Shown here: positions 6,367-7,458 of the stretch, piece by piece
Layout: every line of letters begins with the position of its first letter
How positions within the stretch are numbered: the stretch's first letter is position 1
Assembly: GCA_030642845.1 (NCBI GenBank)
Contig: DAOWMZ010000073.1
Location: forward strand, 1 to 7,458
Direction of reading: 5' to 3'
Length of the DNA stretch: 7,458 nucleotides
Source of the DNA: Candidatus Zixiibacteriota bacterium
GTDB lineage: Bacteria > Zixibacteria > MSB-5A5 > GN15 > FEB-12
Notes under the pieces: generated by a model
What the model was told of the DNA's origin: nothing
The model's input: only the letters and a program-made list of their open reading frames with translations
The model's database searches: none
Position numbers and translations under genes: made by a program

Positions 6367-6420
6367 CTGTCTGGATTCCTATCCTGACAGGATAACCGGG
6401 CAGGAAAGGATTCCTACCCG
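6367..6420 (+). repeat. Twin-hairpin (REP/BIME-like) element, diverged copy 2
   Basis: It has the same architecture as 1416-1497. Hairpin A has stems 6367-6376/6381-6390 with loop TCCT and one mismatch. Hairpin B has stems 6397-6406/6411-6420 with loop AGGA and one mismatch. The CAGGAA-NGGA-TTCCT core is shared with copy 1, but the outer stem bases differ (CCGTC/GACGG in copy 1, CGGG/CCCG here) and still pair, so structure is kept while sequence changes. The long 31-bp fold of copy 1 is not preserved. Confidence 0.7.
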
Positions 6421-6430
6421 CTCTTAAAAA

Positions 6431-6456
6431 GGGTAAGTCTCTGAACTGGATATCTT
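6431..6456 (+). repeat. Imperfect direct repeat, right copy
   Basis: Begins GGGTAAGTCTCTGAAC and ends GATATCTT, with three differences from 6334-6359. It lies just downstream of the second twin-hairpin element and before the hairpin at 6466-6497. It holds no open frame of its own. Confidence 0.7.
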
Positions 6457-6465
6457 AAGATTGTA

Positions 6466-6497
6466 AAAAGGATTTAATAAATATGTTAAATCCTTTT
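6466..6497 (+). terminator. Perfect 12-bp hairpin, probable terminator
   Basis: AAAAGGATTTAA (6466-6477) and TTAAATCCTTTT (6486-6497) pair perfectly across an 8-nt loop. The stem is AT-rich and carries A-rich and T-rich outer ends, so it could terminate on either strand. It lies 24 nt before the lipoprotein start codon and probably ends transcripts coming from the DUF2892 gene. An operator or a leader structure is an alternative. Confidence 0.55.
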
Positions 6498-6521
6498 GCC
6501 ATTTAAGTCGATAAACAGTAT

Positions 6522-7310
6522 ATGAAAAAGTATTTTCTTCAAAAAGAACTGACCTTGTCAGGTTTATTTATTATCATTGCAATCATCGTTTTTTCTGGTT
6601 GTGATGGCGATTCTACACCTATTGGTCCCGGAGATGATGATAATGAATATCATTTTATTGGCTCATTGATCAAGGATCCCGGGCTGGATATTTTTGTCAT
6701 GGTAGCTGATATAAAGCGCAATGACACTTCCCTGACTGAAGCTGATATTGTAGTTGCAGATGATAGTCTGATTTATAATGGATCATATTACATCCGGACA
6801 ATTGACTCATCGAATCATCTTGCCTCGGGAATCAGATCATATATTGTCGGGGATTCTGATTTGTTTAGTGATACAATCACAGTTGTATTACCGGCAAACT
6901 TAACTATTACATCGGTTTTACCATCTATAAAAGATCCCTCGGATCTGGTCAATGTTCAATGGACAGGGGCTGCCGGAGTTGAAGGCTATATTATTGCAAC
7001 AGTCAAGCAGGATTCATCTTATTTGACAATGGGGTACAGCCAGTTTGTTACCTCTCAGGCTACATCAGTCACTATCGAGAATGAGGCATTTACGGTCAAT
7101 AATCTTTCGGGTGGAGATACAAACCCGGGAACTTATGATATTTTCGTTTATGCTTACTGGGGTGTTCCTGACAGTATCATGACTTCGACTTTGCTGCCAG
7201 TGCCGATACCGGGGCAGTTGGCAGATAATATCAATGAACAAAATTTATCCGGATCTGTTGGAGCTGTAGTAATCAGCCCAGCCGGTTCGGTTGAAGTTAT
7301 AGCTGAATAA
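6522..7310 (+). CDS. Probable secreted lipoprotein with Fn3/Ig-like domain
   Basis: This 262-residue protein starts MKKYFLQKEL, followed by a hydrophobic stretch (about 13-25) ending VFSGC. C27 is the only cysteine and fits a lipobox with Phe at -3, giving a lipid-anchored mature protein. Next comes an acidic low-complexity linker (GPGDDDNE, 36-42) and then an all-beta body. Residues about 127-215 look like a fibronectin III/Ig-like fold (VNVQWTGAAGVEGYIIAT at 143-160, PGTYDIFVYAYW at 202-213). No catalytic motif is seen. The start lacks a clear Shine-Dalgarno sequence. The gene stands alone, between the 6466-6497 hairpin and its own terminator. A surface or periplasmic binding/structural role is plausible but unproven, and no precise family is recognised. 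There is no ECF motif upstream, so no regulatory link to the transport operon is seen. Confidence 0.8.
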   Translation: MKKYFLQKELTLSGLFIIIAIIVFSGCDGDSTPIGPGDDDNEYHFIGSLIKDPGLDIFVMVADIKRNDTSLTEADIVVADDSLIYNGSYYIRTIDSSNHLASGIRSYIVGDSDLFSDTITVVLPANLTITSVLPSIKDPSDLVNVQWTGAAGVEGYIIATVKQDSSYLTMGYSQFVTSQATSVTIENEAFTVNNLSGGDTNPGTYDIFVYAYWGVPDSIMTSTLLPVPIPGQLADNINEQNLSGSVGAVVISPAGSVEVIAE

Positions 7311-7332
7311 GGTTAAAAAGTAATTTATAATT

Positions 7333-7368
7333 AACAGGAAGTGGCTCAGCCACGACCTGTTTTTTTTT
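7333..7368 (+). terminator. Strong Rho-independent terminator after the lipoprotein gene
   Basis: The outer stem AACAGG/CCTGTT (7333-7338, 7356-7361) encloses an inner stem GTGGC/GCCAC (7341-7345, 7349-7353) with loop TCA and small AA/GA internal bulges. It is followed by a run of nine T (7360-7368). It begins 22 nt after the stop codon. Confidence 0.92.
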
Positions 7369-7394
7369 GATTTGTCAAGAAAGTGTTTACAATC

Positions 7395-7416
7395 CACAAA
7401 ATAAACCACTTTTGTG
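7395..7416 (+). repeat. Short inverted repeat
   Basis: CACAAAA (7395-7401) and TTTTGTG (7410-7416) are perfect 7-bp arms around an 8-nt loop. The right arm abuts the hairpin repeat that starts at about 7416. It may be part of that repeat or a weak terminator for the opposite strand. Confidence 0.4.
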
Positions 7417-7458
7417 TAGGGACAACCCCCAGTGGTTGTCCTTTGTCTGGACAGGCAC
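7416..7458 (+). repeat. Intergenic hairpin repeat, cut by the window end
   Basis: GGACAACC (7420-7427) and GGTTGTCC (7434-7441) pair perfectly around CCCAGT. A linker then leads to GGACAGGCAC at the very edge, which reads like the left arm of a second hairpin whose partner would lie beyond the window. The GTAGGGACAACC opening resembles dispersed intergenic repeats in many bacterial genomes that start GTAGGG and end CCTAC; this resemblance is from memory. Confidence 0.6.

Noticed and set aside
6334..6456. CRISPR-like repeat pair
   Set aside because: There are only two imperfect copies, and the 71-nt interval is itself a hairpin repeat element. No cas genes are present.

Overview
The window looks like chromosomal DNA from a Gram-negative (diderm) bacterium. 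It is AT-leaning, and it encodes a protein with outer-membrane beta-barrel features ending in a C-terminal Phe, a periplasmic LolA-like protein, an RND/MMPL inner-membrane transporter and a probable lipoprotein. Together with the many intergenic hairpin repeats, this would suit an uncultured FCB-like or Zixibacteria-like lineage. That placement is a guess; no rRNA or other marker gene is present.

Layout, all genes on the + strand: (1) the 3' end of a small protein with a DUF2934-like tail (2-337). (2) A 237-nt gap with two inverted repeats and a promoter region. (3) An ECF sigma factor (575-1174) overlapping a soluble zinc-type anti-sigma factor (1155-1406). (4) A 243-nt gap with a long twin-hairpin repeat and a promoter. 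(5) A tight three-gene operon: a 12-TM RND/MMPL transporter (1650-3959), a secreted LolA-like protein (3989-4789) and a DUF1302-like beta-barrel (4805-6067), closed by a terminator that begins inside the last stop codon. (6) A 62-aa DUF2892-type membrane protein (6151-6339). (7) A second twin-hairpin element between imperfect direct repeats, then a perfect 12-bp hairpin. (8) A probable lipoprotein (6522-7310) with a strong terminator. (9) The start of another intergenic hairpin repeat, cut by the window end.

The main observation is regulatory. The 14-mer TGAATCATTTTGAT followed 9 nt later by ATCTAA occurs just upstream of the sigma gene (547-575) and again upstream of the RND gene (1583-1611), with identical spacing. 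This has the form of an ECF promoter, with a TGAATC -35 box, a 17-bp spacer and a TCTAA-type -10. It implies that the sigma factor controls itself and the downstream transport operon. The working model is an ECF-controlled trans-envelope system in which the RND protein extracts a hydrophobic substrate from the inner membrane, the LolA-like protein carries it across the periplasm, and the barrel receives or exports it. The substrate cannot be told from the sequence. The second notable theme is a dispersed, REP/BIME-like twin-hairpin family with two diverged copies here.
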